Assembly (NCBI GenBank): GCA_016722295.1
Contig: JADKGL010000022.1
Span: 1 to 28,807, forward strand
DNA from: Saprospiraceae bacterium
GTDB taxonomy: Bacteria; Bacteroidota; Bacteroidia; Chitinophagales; Saprospiraceae
Reading direction: 5' to 3'
DNA length: 28,807 nt
Program-made: the position numbers and the translations under genes
Notes under the pieces: generated by a model
Database searches by the model: none
What the model was told of the DNA's origin: nothing
The model's input: the letters and a program-made list of their open reading frames with translations, nothing else
In this document: positions 7,289-16,879 of the stretch, piece after piece
How positions within the stretch are numbered: the stretch's first letter is position 1
How the letters are laid out: each line of letters starts with the position of its first letter

Positions 7289-10200
7289 TTATCTGATCAA
7301 TGTGATGTCGCCATATTTACTTACTTGTTTCCCATTAGAGCAAGTCGCCTTCATATAATACACATAAACACCAGGAATCATTAACTCGCCATTACTATTC
7401 TTTCCATCCCAAGTTGGATTCAATTCCTTTCGTTCAGCAATTAAAGCACCCCAGCGATCATAAATAGCTAAATAATTTACTTCCAGTACTGGTGAAAAAA
7501 ATTGAAATTCCTCATTAATCTGATCAGAATTAGGAGAAAAAATATTTGGAATATATACTCGACAATGCAAACTATCACAATAAAAATCATCACCAATGTC
7601 AATCTTGCTTAAAACAGTACTATCACAACCTGTAATTGCAGATAAAATATCAGTATAATTTCCAGAAAGTTTATATTGATTTCCCCCGACAAGAATACTA
7701 TCCCCATTACATAATATAAATTCCTTCAACACAATATGAGTATCTATAACACTCAAGTCTATTTGAAGTACACTATCACAATTTTTAGAATTTTCTAATT
7801 GTTGAAAATAGGTACCTGAACGAAAGAATTTTTCATTATTTATTTCGAGAGGTTCATTTTCGCAAGCTGTCCGGTTGATTCGTTCTTTGGTATTTGGATT
7901 AACAAGAAGCCTTAGCGAGATTACACTGTCGCATTGACTACTGCTTTGCAATGTATCAATATAAATTCCACTTTGCGTATAATTTTGAAACCCAACAGTA
8001 TAGAAATCCCCTTCACATATTTCCACATTTATTCTTTCAAAATACCGTGGGTTAATTTTTAATTCGGTTTGTATTACGCTATCACAAGATAAATAGGTTG
8101 TCAATGTATCTGTATAATTTCCTGCGAGAAAATAGTTTGATTTCCCAACTTTCAACGTGTCTGCTTCACAAATTTGCACAACATTCTGTCTGAGAAAAAT
8201 TGGATTAACCTTTAAATTCGTAATTACTAAACTATCACATCCTTTTAAATCAACTAATGTATCTGCATATTGTCCAGCAATAAAATATTTATGGGCACCT
8301 ACGGTAATAAAATCTCCATCACAAATTACAGGTTGGAAATTGACCCTAGATAAATTATTTACCATTATATCACTAGAAATTATACTATCGCAGCCATGAA
8401 TATTCTTCAAGGTATCTACAAACTTTCCAGCAGTAAAATATTTTCTATTTCCTACTTGAAAAAAATCTCCTTCACATATTTCTTCAATAATATTTATACT
8501 TTCTTTTCTAAAATAACTTAATTCTGTTTCTATGATACTATCACAAAATTCAATAGTAGTTAATGTATCTATATATTTTCCAATCTGAGTATAATGTTTT
8601 GTGCCAACAGTATAACTATCGCCTTCACAGATTTGAATTTCGTACTTCTCATATTTATGATTTATTCTATTTATTACATCAAACTCTAAAGTATCGCTAT
8701 TGCATCCAAAGTCATCCAATGCAAAGATCTTATGTTTTCCAGATTTTAAATTTTCAAATCGTCCAAAATTATTTATTTCACCAGACTCCAAGATGTACTG
8801 ATATAAAGGACTTGTACCCTTTGCTTCTACCATAAAAAAAGTGGAAGAATCCTGACAAGAGATGATTAGATCTGAATCTAATTTAGAAAGCTCAAGTTTT
8901 TTTCTCAAGAAGGGCAAATAAAATTCCTTTACTATTTCACATCCTAAGCTATCACGAATCACAATTGAATGCCGACCAGAATCTAGATCAGAAAAAAAAC
9001 TATTGCTTGTAAATGCAGAACCATCAATATTGTATTGATAAGGAGGATAACCATTTACACCTGTGACAAAGATTAAGCCTTTTTGATTACATCTTACAGC
9101 ACTTTGTGCAATCAAACTATCTTGAAGCGGTATTGTGGGCTTGATATAATATAAAGTTGTCTTAACACAGGCGCCTATTTTTGCATAAATCACAACTGGG
9201 CCAATTGGCAAATTTAAAAATTCATTTTGACTAGAGAAATTAATTCCATCTAAGGAATATAAAATGGCTGGTGAATTTGGAATTATGTTAGCTGTTATAT
9301 CTGCAGTTATTGAATCTGTACAAGGATTATTATATTTGATATCAAGATTTACATTTAAATCAATGACATTAATAAGCACGGTATCAACAACAGTAAAACC
9401 ACAAGCATCCATCATCTCTACTATATATTCTGTAGTGACTTGAGGGGAAAAAATTGGATTTCGAATATTTGGGTTGCTTACACCAGAATTTGGTGTCCAT
9501 TTATACCTTGTAAAATCATCATCAGCAGCAATCTGAATTCCTGAATTTTTACAAATTGTTTGATCAACCAATTTATCTAAAAAAGAAATGTATTTAAAAC
9601 AAACTTGCTGTACATTAATTGATCCTCCTGTTGCCGCAGTAAAACCAAAATAAACATTTGGATTGCCACTAAAAATATCTTTGATGATATCTCCTGAATA
9701 AGTCAATTTTAAAACACAATCTAAATAACAATCAAATTTCTTTGTAGCCGCATTCCAACTGATTCTTACAGGATGAAAAGTACAATCCTCTGCATTCCTA
9801 CCTTGTAAAATATCTACTGGACCAGCCAAATTATTATTGCTTAGATGATTCACAGAACCATTTCGCATAATTGCCATATGATCTTGGGTTGGATCATTAC
9901 CATCTTGGGCTGTGTTGGACGTAGAGTTCGAACAACAATTTTGATAGGTATCAAATTCAACTGCTATAGAAGGAGTTACTCCTGCATATCCAAGTCCACC
10001 TCCACTTGTGCCAATTGAAGTAGAAAGCGGTTGCAATAAAAAGGCAATCCCATCTGCCCCATTCCCATCTATGCAACCCAAATTGATATCAAAAACTACA
10101 TCGAATGATTGATTTAAATCAATTTTTTGATCATACCAAATGGATCCAACTTGACCTTGCAAAGCATCGGTCAGTCGATAACAATCATTGCCCTGATAAA

Positions 10201-11800
10201 TAGCATCGCGATTTGTTATAAAATTTTTTGGAACTGTCGAACTACATGAATCAGGAACAATCACATCTATCGTGTCAGCACACATATTGATATCCTTTAT
10301 TATGCCTTTGTAATTTCCAGAAGATAATGCGCGAAAAAAACTTACATTTTGTGTATATTGTAGAGGAAACAATTCAAACAAATAAGGAGCTGTTCCTCTC
10401 ATTGCAGAAAGCTCTACCGTACCATCAGAAATGCAATGAGTCCCAGTAATTTTTTTAATTGAAAGTGTAGGTTTTGGAAGTATTGTAAAGCGGATAAACT
10501 GACTATCATTCTTTGTATAATTATCTGCAGAATTATTTGTGTTTTCAGTATACACTAACAAGGTATGATTTCCAACACTTAGATTGGCACATGGTAAATT
10601 AACAATCAAAGAACTATTTTGATTTAATGAACCACTCCAAGGCACTGAAATTATTACTGCATTATCATATTTTACCTTGAATTCTGTATTTATCAAGGTA
10701 TTCAAACCAGTATTTTTCCAAACAATCTGCGGACATATTGGACCTTCGCAGGTTGGTGTAGTTACGAAAAGTGATTGAAGCGAACCGTCTAATGGCACTA
10801 CTGGCACACAAGCTTTTGATGTTATCAATGATCGTCTCCCATTCTCCAGTCCTGAAATCATTCGTTGTTTTTGTCCCTGGGTAAAATGCATTGGAGTACA
10901 ACCAGTATAATCCATATAGTTTGAATTATCATCTGGCAAATCAGGACTATCAGTATTGCATGAATTTGTGTTACATGGAGCAAAACTTGGGCTATTATCT
11001 GGTGGAGTATCACATACCTGATCTCCATCAAGAAGACAGTTATTATTATTACACCCACCATTAAATGTATGATTCAAACTTAAATAGTGGCCTACTTCAT
11101 GTGCTGTCACTCTTGTACCCCCAATTGTATTCCAATATCTGGCCTCTTGTACTACACCATCTACTGTACAAGGTGCACCTGGAAAATATGCATAACCTGC
11201 TAAACCACAACCAAAACCTGCATCATATAAATCTGTAACTAACCATATATTAAGGTACTGCCTACAATCCCAATTGGATAAGGATTTAATTGCGGCATCA
11301 TTGGTTGAGCTTGTCCCAAAAGGCGAACAAGGCATCAGATCCGCAACAAGATTAGTTTCTGTTCTTGTAATACCCGATGAGGGCAAGCCATTTGGATCGC
11401 GCACTGCAAGACAAAATTGAATCTCAGTATCAACTCCTAAAGAAGTATTAAAAGCTCCTAAATTTGAAAATGCTTGATTTAAATAATCTAAGCCTTGATC
11501 AATTTGAATATCTGTAAGATTATTTCCTTGTCCAATTGGAGTACCAGGAGGAACCATAAGATGAATTACGACAGGAATTGTATAAAGGAGCTTAGATCTC
11601 GAATGGTTCGTTTGATTTTGAACACAAGTTGAAAATATTTTTCTTTGAATTTCATTATAATTGGATCGGTACTCTGCATTTAATTTAAGCAGCTCCTCAT
11701 GCAATTGATGTGTTTTACACTGTTCTTGTGCTTGCAAAAATTGCATAAAAAATAAACCAAATGATATTATTAATTTACATCTGATATTCCAATTTGACAT
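7289..11800 (-). CDS. secreted M43-family metalloprotease with lectin-like domain, 51-residue repeats and type-B T9SS sorting domain
   Basis: 1503 residues from ATG at 11800, which gives a clean signal peptide ending FLQAQ (about residue 25). An ATG at 11821 or TTG at 11866 would only lengthen the N-terminus. The catalytic domain (about 70-330) has the zinc motif HEVGHYLSLNH (234-244) with the metzincin Met-turn NYMDY (294-298) and paired cysteines, as in cytophagalysin/pappalysin M43 peptidases. A lectin-like beta-sandwich follows (about 525-740; GADGIAFLLQ, GGGLGYAG, SIAVEFDTYQ). Next come Ig- or SprB-like segments, seven 51-residue repeats (about 1051-1407) and a gliding-type CTD (about 1415-1503; YIPNIFSPNSDQINEEF, YDRWG, WDGK) that sends the protein through T9SS to the surface or medium. 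Probably an adhesin-protease acting on glycoproteins (inference). Divergent from fabG. Confidence 0.92.
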   Translation of the reverse strand: MSNWNIRCKLIISFGLFFMQFLQAQEQCKTHQLHEELLKLNAEYRSNYNEIQRKIFSTCVQNQTNHSRSKLLYTIPVVIHLMVPPGTPIGQGNNLTDIQIDQGLDYLNQAFSNLGAFNTSLGVDTEIQFCLAVRDPNGLPSSGITRTETNLVADLMPCSPFGTSSTNDAAIKSLSNWDCRQYLNIWLVTDLYDAGFGCGLAGYAYFPGAPCTVDGVVQEARYWNTIGGTRVTAHEVGHYLSLNHTFNGGCNNNNCLLDGDQVCDTPPDNSPSFAPCNTNSCNTDSPDLPDDNSNYMDYTGCTPMHFTQGQKQRMISGLENGRRSLITSKACVPVVPLDGSLQSLFVTTPTCEGPICPQIVWKNTGLNTLINTEFKVKYDNAVIISVPWSGSLNQNSSLIVNLPCANLSVGNHTLLVYTENTNNSADNYTKNDSQFIRFTILPKPTLSIKKITGTHCISDGTVELSAMRGTAPYLFELFPLQYTQNVSFFRALSSGNYKGIIKDINMCADTIDVIVPDSCSSTVPKNFITNRDAIYQGNDCYRLTDALQGQVGSIWYDQKIDLNQSFDVVFDINLGCIDGNGADGIAFLLQPLSTSIGTSGGGLGYAGVTPSIAVEFDTYQNCCSNSTSNTAQDGNDPTQDHMAIMRNGSVNHLSNNNLAGPVDILQGRNAEDCTFHPVRISWNAATKKFDCYLDCVLKLTYSGDIIKDIFSGNPNVYFGFTAATGGSINVQQVCFKYISFLDKLVDQTICKNSGIQIAADDDFTRYKWTPNSGVSNPNIRNPIFSPQVTTEYIVEMMDACGFTVVDTVLINVIDLNVNLDIKYNNPCTDSITADITANIIPNSPAILYSLDGINFSSQNEFLNLPIGPVVIYAKIGACVKTTLYYIKPTIPLQDSLIAQSAVRCNQKGLIFVTGVNGYPPYQYNIDGSAFTSNSFFSDLDSGRHSIVIRDSLGCEIVKEFYLPFLRKKLELSKLDSDLIISCQDSSTFFMVEAKGTSPLYQYILESGEINNFGRFENLKSGKHKIFALDDFGCNSDTLEFDVINRINHKYEKYEIQICEGDSYTVGTKHYTQIGKYIDTLTTIEFCDSIIETELSYFRKESINIIEEICEGDFFQVGNRKYFTAGKFVDTLKNIHGCDSIISSDIMVNNLSRVNFQPVICDGDFITVGAHKYFIAGQYADTLVDLKGCDSLVITNLKVNPIFLRQNVVQICEADTLKVGKSNYFLAGNYTDTLTTYLSCDSVIQTELKINPRYFERINVEICEGDFYTVGFQNYTQSGIYIDTLQSSSQCDSVISLRLLVNPNTKERINRTACENEPLEINNEKFFRSGTYFQQLENSKNCDSVLQIDLSVIDTHIVLKEFILCNGDSILVGGNQYKLSGNYTDILSAITGCDSTVLSKIDIGDDFYCDSLHCRVYIPNIFSPNSDQINEEFQFFSPVLEVNYLAIYDRWGALIAERKELNPTWDGKNSNGELMIPGVYVYYMKATCSNGKQVSKYGDITLIR
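7580..8650 (-). repeat. seven tandem 153-nt (51-residue) coding repeats
   Basis: Within the metalloprotease, seven consecutive units share the pattern ICEGD-x3-VG-x3-Y-x3-G-x-Y-x-DTL-x5-CDS-x-I and a hydrophobic ending. The first cysteine falls at residues 1058, 1109, 1160, 1211, 1262, 1313 and 1364 and the second always 28 later, so spacing is exactly 51 with no indel. DNA copies have diverged, so the duplications are old. Probably a surface stalk with one possible disulfide per unit (inference). Confidence 0.9.
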
Positions 11801-11920
11801 TATGTAAACACTGCTTTCCATTTTTAAAATAATTCCTAAAAACTGCACTAAGCTATAAAAAAACAAACAAATTTTGAATAATTAAATAAAAGGGTTTAAT
11901 TTTCCTCCAAATTTAAGGAA

Positions 11921-12667
11921 ATGTGCAAAGTACCTGGAAAGATAGCATTGGTTACTGGAGGAAGTCGAGGCATTGGCGCTGCTATTGCTGAAAAACTAGC
12001 TAAAAATGGAGCTCATATTGCAATCAGTTATATGAGTTCTCCTGAAAAAGCAGAGGACTTAGTTCAGAAACTTTTAGGATATAATATTAAAGCAAAAGCA
12101 TACCAATCAAATGCTGCAGATTATTCTCAATGTGAAACATTAATCAATGCTGTATTGACTGACTTTGGAGGATTAGATATATTAGTCAATAATGCGGGAA
12201 TAACAAAAGATAATTTATTGCTTCGGATGAGTGAAGAGCAATGGGATCAAGTCATCGATACAAATCTTAAATCTGCTTTTAATTTGACCAAACATGCTTG
12301 CAAGCATTTTATGAAAAATAGAAATGGCTCCATAATTAATATTACTTCAGTAGTTGGCGTATTTGGCAATGCTGGACAAGTAAATTATGCAGCGTCAAAG
12401 GCTGGTATGATAGGTTTGACTAAGGCAGTAGCAAAAGAATTGGCTTCTCGAAATGTAAGATGCAATGCAATAGCCCCAGGATTTATAGAAACTGAAATGA
12501 CACATGTACTAGATGAAAAAACAAAAGAAGCATTTCTCAAAAGTATACCTCTCGGAAGACTGGCGAAAGCAGAAGAAGTGGCTGATGTCGTGGCTTTTCT
12601 TGCCTCAGATCAATCCAGTTATGTGACGGGACAAGTCCTCTCCGTCTGTGGTGGATTGAATATGTAA
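11921..12667 (+). CDS. fabG: 3-oxoacyl-[acyl-carrier-protein] reductase (short-chain dehydrogenase)
   Basis: 248 residues, the family's normal length. Reduces 3-oxoacyl-ACP to 3-hydroxyacyl-ACP with NADPH in fatty acid elongation (family knowledge). Seen: the nucleotide-binding TGGSRGIG (12-19), NNAG (90-93), catalytic Ser143, Tyr156 and Lys160 in YAASK, and the C-terminal VTGQVLSVCGGLNM typical of FabG. AAGGA sits just before the ATG, a weak Shine-Dalgarno. A TTTG (11873-11876) and TAATTTTC (11897-11904, one mismatch), 20 nt apart, form a possible promoter that would leave a very short leader. It stands alone, without other fab genes, so a role in another 3-oxoacyl reduction is possible, but the sequence is closest to housekeeping FabG. 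Confidence 0.93.
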   Translation: MCKVPGKIALVTGGSRGIGAAIAEKLAKNGAHIAISYMSSPEKAEDLVQKLLGYNIKAKAYQSNAADYSQCETLINAVLTDFGGLDILVNNAGITKDNLLLRMSEEQWDQVIDTNLKSAFNLTKHACKHFMKNRNGSIINITSVVGVFGNAGQVNYAASKAGMIGLTKAVAKELASRNVRCNAIAPGFIETEMTHVLDEKTKEAFLKSIPLGRLAKAEEVADVVAFLASDQSSYVTGQVLSVCGGLNM

Positions 12668-12897
12668 AAAAAGTTAAATTTCTTAAAACCATCAAGCATC
12701 AAATTTGAAGTTTACATTGTCTTACTGTAAGAGGAAAGAAAACTTCTCTAATGACTTTAAATATATTATTATTTTACAATATATAAAAAATTGACAACAA
12801 ATAAGTTAATGTTTTTTGTAATTTTTTTTATTAAAATTGTTTCAATTTCAATATATTTACTCATTCATTGAAACTAATTCAAAATAAAATTTTGTAC

Positions 12898-14589
12898 ATG
12901 GGAAAATTAGCTCCATATTCAGGCACATTTACAAAGATAGAGTTAGCTCATCTTTTGCGGAGGACACTGTTTGGTTTGACAAAATCAAATTTAAATTATT
13001 TCAAAGGCAAGACTCTTGCTCAAACAGTGACAGAGTTATTAAATGTCCCAACAGCAGCTCCTGCACCTCCTCTTAAAACTTATTTTACAAGATCCAATAA
13101 TACCAATATAGATAATATTGATGTAGATGTTCCTTTTGGAAAAACTTGGGTCAATACGAAATACCCGGCAACGGCTAATCCAAATCCAAATGGCAGTCGG
13201 CGAATAAGTTATAAAAGATGGTGGACAGGTCTTCAAGTGCAACAAGTAACGAATATTCAAGAAAAAATGGTTTTATTTTGGCACAACCATCTGGCTACAG
13301 AAGATTCAGTTACAGAACAAGCATTTTTAGCTTATTATACAAATGTATTATTAAGGAAACATGCAATGGGAAATTTCAAACAAATGGTAAGAGACATCAC
13401 ATTTGACCCAGGGATGTTGCGATATCTCAATGGCTATCTCAACACAAAAGCTGCTCCAGATGAAAATTATGGACGCGAATTACAAGAATTGTTTTGTATT
13501 GGAAAAGGACCAGGATCACAATATACTGAAGACGATGTAAAAGCAGCAGCAAGAATCCTAACAGGATGGCAAATAGTAGGAAATGAAACAATCAATGGAG
13601 TAAACAACGTAATTGTACCATATTCAAAATATACTTTAAGTCGTCACGATACGGGAGAGAAAAAATTCTCAGCATTCTACAATAATACAATCATCAAAGG
13701 AGTAGCTGCACCAAAAGCTGGGGAAGAAAGATTGGAAGCAGAGAAAGAGATCGATGCAATGTTAAATATGATTTTCAATACGCAAGAAGTTGCAAAATAT
13801 ATTTGCAGAAGACTTTGGAATTATTTCGTGTATTATGAAATCAATGATGATATTGAGACAAATGTAATTGAACCATTAGCCGATATTTTTAGAACAAATA
13901 ATTACGAAATAAAACCTGTATTAACAGCATTATTTACCTGTGATTATTTTTACAAATCCGAACATATGGGATGCATGATCAAGAGTCCTGCAGACTTTAC
14001 AGTTGGAATGGCGAGACAATTCAAATGGCCAGTTCCAACAGACCCAGCAAAATTTGAAGCACAATATTTAGCATATGACTCGATACGAAATTTCACTTTG
14101 CGACAAGGTATGGATATAGGAGATCCACCCAATGTCGCAGGATGGCCAGCCTATTATCAAACACCATCTTTCCATGAAATGTGGGTAGATACATCTAGTT
14201 ATCCTGAGAGAAAATCAGCTTATGAATCATTATGTATTAACGGCTTGACTACATCTGCCAATACATTCACGCCTGAAAGTAAGAGCATACCGATAAAAAT
14301 AAATTTTGTCGATTTTGTAAAAGAATTTGACAATCCTTCTGATCCAAATGCATTGATCAATGAAGCAGTTGAATTAATGTTTGGTGTTTCAGTTTCCCAA
14401 TCGATTAAAGATTCATTAAAAACAAATTATTTGCTTTTAGGTCAAGCTTCAGACTACTATTGGACTGACGCGTACAATACATACATCGCCAATCCAAGTA
14501 CTACCGACCCAGAAGGTAAACGAGTTCCTACAATGTTGAGAGATTTATTTGTTTATATGCAGTCTGCTGCAGAATATCACCTATGTTAA
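12898..14589 (+). CDS. DUF1800 family protein
   Basis: 563 residues from ATG at 12898; the frame could open at a TTG at 12868, but the ATG leads directly into the domain. DUF1800 hallmarks: LAHLLRRTLFGLT (16-28), KMVLFWHNHLAT (123-134), APDENYGRELQELFCIGKG (186-204), YTEDDVKAAARILTGW (209-224) and, near the end of the domain, PPNVAGWPAYYQTPSFHEMW. The biochemical role is unknown. No signal peptide is evident at this start and no T9SS tail is present, unlike its partner. The DUF1501 gene begins 30 nt downstream, the typical pairing seen in Bacteroidota, Planctomycetes and Proteobacteria, so they are co-transcribed and probably act together. Confidence 0.92.
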   Translation: MGKLAPYSGTFTKIELAHLLRRTLFGLTKSNLNYFKGKTLAQTVTELLNVPTAAPAPPLKTYFTRSNNTNIDNIDVDVPFGKTWVNTKYPATANPNPNGSRRISYKRWWTGLQVQQVTNIQEKMVLFWHNHLATEDSVTEQAFLAYYTNVLLRKHAMGNFKQMVRDITFDPGMLRYLNGYLNTKAAPDENYGRELQELFCIGKGPGSQYTEDDVKAAARILTGWQIVGNETINGVNNVIVPYSKYTLSRHDTGEKKFSAFYNNTIIKGVAAPKAGEERLEAEKEIDAMLNMIFNTQEVAKYICRRLWNYFVYYEINDDIETNVIEPLADIFRTNNYEIKPVLTALFTCDYFYKSEHMGCMIKSPADFTVGMARQFKWPVPTDPAKFEAQYLAYDSIRNFTLRQGMDIGDPPNVAGWPAYYQTPSFHEMWVDTSSYPERKSAYESLCINGLTTSANTFTPESKSIPIKINFVDFVKEFDNPSDPNALINEAVELMFGVSVSQSIKDSLKTNYLLLGQASDYYWTDAYNTYIANPSTTDPEGKRVPTMLRDLFVYMQSAAEYHLC

Positions 14590-14619
14590 CATTTTCCATC
14601 ATTATTCAAAAATAAAAAA

Positions 14620-16236
14620 ATGAAAAGAAGATCATTTATACAATCAGTGCCCGTAGTCGTAGGAGGAGTAACCGTGAATGCTTATGGATCCAGTCCTATG
14701 CTTTCAGCTATGACTTCTGCATTATATGAAACAGACAGAGTCCTAGTCATTGTACAATTGAGTGGTGGAAATGACGGATTGAATACTTTAATACCTCTCG
14801 ATCAATATGCTACACTTTCATTAAAAACAGTGCGTGAAAACGTAGTTGTACAAGAATCTAAAGTGCTACCTCTAGCAGGTACAGGTGGAAAGACTGGCCT
14901 AAATCCAGGATTAACAGGATTCCAAAAACTATGGGATGAGGGACGAATGTCTATTATTCAAAGTGTAGGTTATCCCAAATTTAGTTATTCACATTTTAGA
15001 GCAACAGATATCTGGATGACTGGAGCTGATTCCAATGAAGTTTTAAATTCCGGAATCTCAGGAAGATATTTAGCATATGAATATCCCAATTACCCTGTTG
15101 GATTTCCCAATAGTACAATGCCAGATCCATTAGCTATTCGCATTGGCGGCAATGTTGGATTAGGACTTCAGAACAATGGAGTAAACATGGGTATCTCAAT
15201 CAACAACACAAAAGATCTTTTAAATCTTACTGGATCAGTATTTAAAGATCCTGCAAACACAGCAACATATATTGGTAAAGAGTTGGCTTATATAAGAGAG
15301 GTGCAAAGACAAACCGATAAATTTGGAGATGCTGTAGAGTTAGCTGCTTCAAAAGGTAAAAATCTGTCTACTTTATATCCTAAAGCAGCTGCTAATGGAG
15401 CTCCAGCAGAACTAGGTCAAGCTTTGGGAAATGCATTAAGCATAGTAGCAAAATTAATTTCCGGAGGATTAAAGACGAGAGTTTACTGGGTGAGTACTGG
15501 AGGATTTGACACACATGCTACACAAGTAAATGCTGCAGATCACTCTCAAGGCGCACATACCAACTTATTAAAAGGTGTCGGAGATGCAATATATGCATTT
15601 ATGGATGATGTAAAGTTATTGGGATTGGGCGATCGTGTCGCTGGATTAACTTTTTCAGAATTCGGCAGAAGAATCGTATCAAATGCATCTGGTGGTACTG
15701 ATCATGGTGCGGCTCAACCGATGTTCGTATTTGGTGCAAAAGTAAATCCTGGAATCCTTGGAGTAAATCCAACTATAGATCCAGCATCCACCGCAAATTC
15801 AAACTTACCAATGCAATATGATTTCAGGTCAGTGTATGGTTCAATCTTGCAGGATTGGTTCTGCGTCCCAGACACAGACATTGATTCAGTTATGTTGAAA
15901 AACTTTCAAAAACTGAAAATCATGCAGGATGGAAATTGTATCCCAACTAGTGTGCACGATCACAATGCAGCTGCTGGTGAAAATTTAGTATATGCTTATC
16001 CAAATCCATTTGTAGATAGAACAAAAATAAAATTTGAATCAAAAGGTGGACACACAATGGTTCAAATAATAGATAATCAAGGTACCGTTATTGATACATT
16101 AGTTGACACTTATTTGGCACCTGGCAAATATGACATAAGCTGCGATTTAGAAATGGTACCAACAGGTATTTATTACGTCCGACTACAGAATGAACAAATT
16201 CAACAAGTAAAATCAATGCTGAAAGTAAGAGGTTAA
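14620..16236 (+). CDS. DUF1501 family exported protein with T9SS type-A sorting domain
   Basis: 538 residues, ATG. N-terminal MKRRSFIQSV with a hydrophobic stretch looks like a twin-arginine (Tat) signal. The DUF1501 domain, related to the alkaline phosphatase/sulfatase fold, shows LVIVQLSGGNDGLNTLIPLD (42-61), YSHFRATDIWMTG (123-135), GGFDTHATQV (294-303) and FSEFGRRIVSNASGGTDHG (345-363), whose Asp, His and Glu residues could bind metal. The C-terminal 80 residues (YAYPNPFVDRTKIKF at 458-472, then PTGIYYVRLQ) form a type-A T9SS sorting domain, indicating surface delivery. Tat plus T9SS signals in one protein are worth noting. Its stop overlaps the convergent WbqC-like gene within TTAA. Activity unknown. 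Confidence 0.93.
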   Translation: MKRRSFIQSVPVVVGGVTVNAYGSSPMLSAMTSALYETDRVLVIVQLSGGNDGLNTLIPLDQYATLSLKTVRENVVVQESKVLPLAGTGGKTGLNPGLTGFQKLWDEGRMSIIQSVGYPKFSYSHFRATDIWMTGADSNEVLNSGISGRYLAYEYPNYPVGFPNSTMPDPLAIRIGGNVGLGLQNNGVNMGISINNTKDLLNLTGSVFKDPANTATYIGKELAYIREVQRQTDKFGDAVELAASKGKNLSTLYPKAAANGAPAELGQALGNALSIVAKLISGGLKTRVYWVSTGGFDTHATQVNAADHSQGAHTNLLKGVGDAIYAFMDDVKLLGLGDRVAGLTFSEFGRRIVSNASGGTDHGAAQPMFVFGAKVNPGILGVNPTIDPASTANSNLPMQYDFRSVYGSILQDWFCVPDTDIDSVMLKNFQKLKIMQDGNCIPTSVHDHNAAAGENLVYAYPNPFVDRTKIKFESKGGHTMVQIIDNQGTVIDTLVDTYLAPGKYDISCDLEMVPTGIYYVRLQNEQIQQVKSMLKVRG

Positions 16237-16874
16237 ATCAACTTATCGAGCAAACTTTTAGTAGATTTCACATACAGCAATGTTTCTGGGCCTAAATGAA
16301 AAAGTGTATCCAGTATAGATAGATTTGGTATAAATCTATCCTTCTGAAAGACTTGATAATACTCGGCTTGCCCTGTATTGGATTGTAAATTTATTTTATT
16401 GTAAAAAGAAATTGAATTTTCTGGATTAAAGTCTGTTGTATATTCAAATTCACAAGGTAATTTTATCAAGGAACAAATCATTTGAATAATTTTTTGATTG
16501 AATTCAAAAAGTGAGTTTGTTTTTTGAAATATCAAATCCTGTATTTCATCTTTATAATAAATAAAATATGGACTTTTACCATAAGCGCTCTGAATCGCAT
16601 TCCATTGTTGCTGTTGCCAATTAAAATCATATGATATATTCACTAATCGAATCGCTTGACTCTCGTTTTTACCTTTTTGCAGTGGTATGCTCATATTTAA
16701 TTTTCCTTGTGTAGTACCAATAATATATCGATTTCGAAATGATCGCTTCTGATAGTTTTCACAAACTTCAAAGCATATTCCTTTAAAGTGATAAAGAATT
16801 CCAAAAAAAAGAACATTTGGAAATATTTGAGTCTCTATTACTGGGAACCTGTATTTTTGAGCTTCGTTGATCAT
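16233..16874 (-). CDS. WbqC-like family protein
   Basis: 213 residues, ATG. The N-terminal pattern VIETQIFPNVLFFGILYHFK, the YQKRSFRNRYIIGTTQGKLN stretch and the SIPLQKG strand are typical of the WbqC family, small proteins often found in surface-polysaccharide loci and thought to act on sugar or lipid intermediates, though the reaction is not known to me. Later WNAIQSAYGKSPYFIYYKDE also fits the family. The start codon lies only 5 nt from that of the divergent glycosyltransferase, and the 3' end overlaps the DUF1501 gene by 4 nt. A glycan-related function fits its neighbour (inference). Confidence 0.85.
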   Translation of the reverse strand: MINEAQKYRFPVIETQIFPNVLFFGILYHFKGICFEVCENYQKRSFRNRYIIGTTQGKLNMSIPLQKGKNESQAIRLVNISYDFNWQQQQWNAIQSAYGKSPYFIYYKDEIQDLIFQKTNSLFEFNQKIIQMICSLIKLPCEFEYTTDFNPENSISFYNKINLQSNTGQAEYYQVFQKDRFIPNLSILDTLFHLGPETLLYVKSTKSLLDKLI

Positions 16875-16879
16875 CGACT

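Noticed and set aside
7580..8650. Regularly spaced similar blocks suggesting a CRISPR or satellite array
   Set aside because: The period is 153 nt, the similarity is at protein level, and the blocks lie in one frame of a large ORF; they are coding repeats.
12868..12897. Upstream TTG start for the DUF1800 protein
   Set aside because: The ten extra residues add neither domain nor signal peptide, and an ATG at 12898 leads directly into the family N-terminus.
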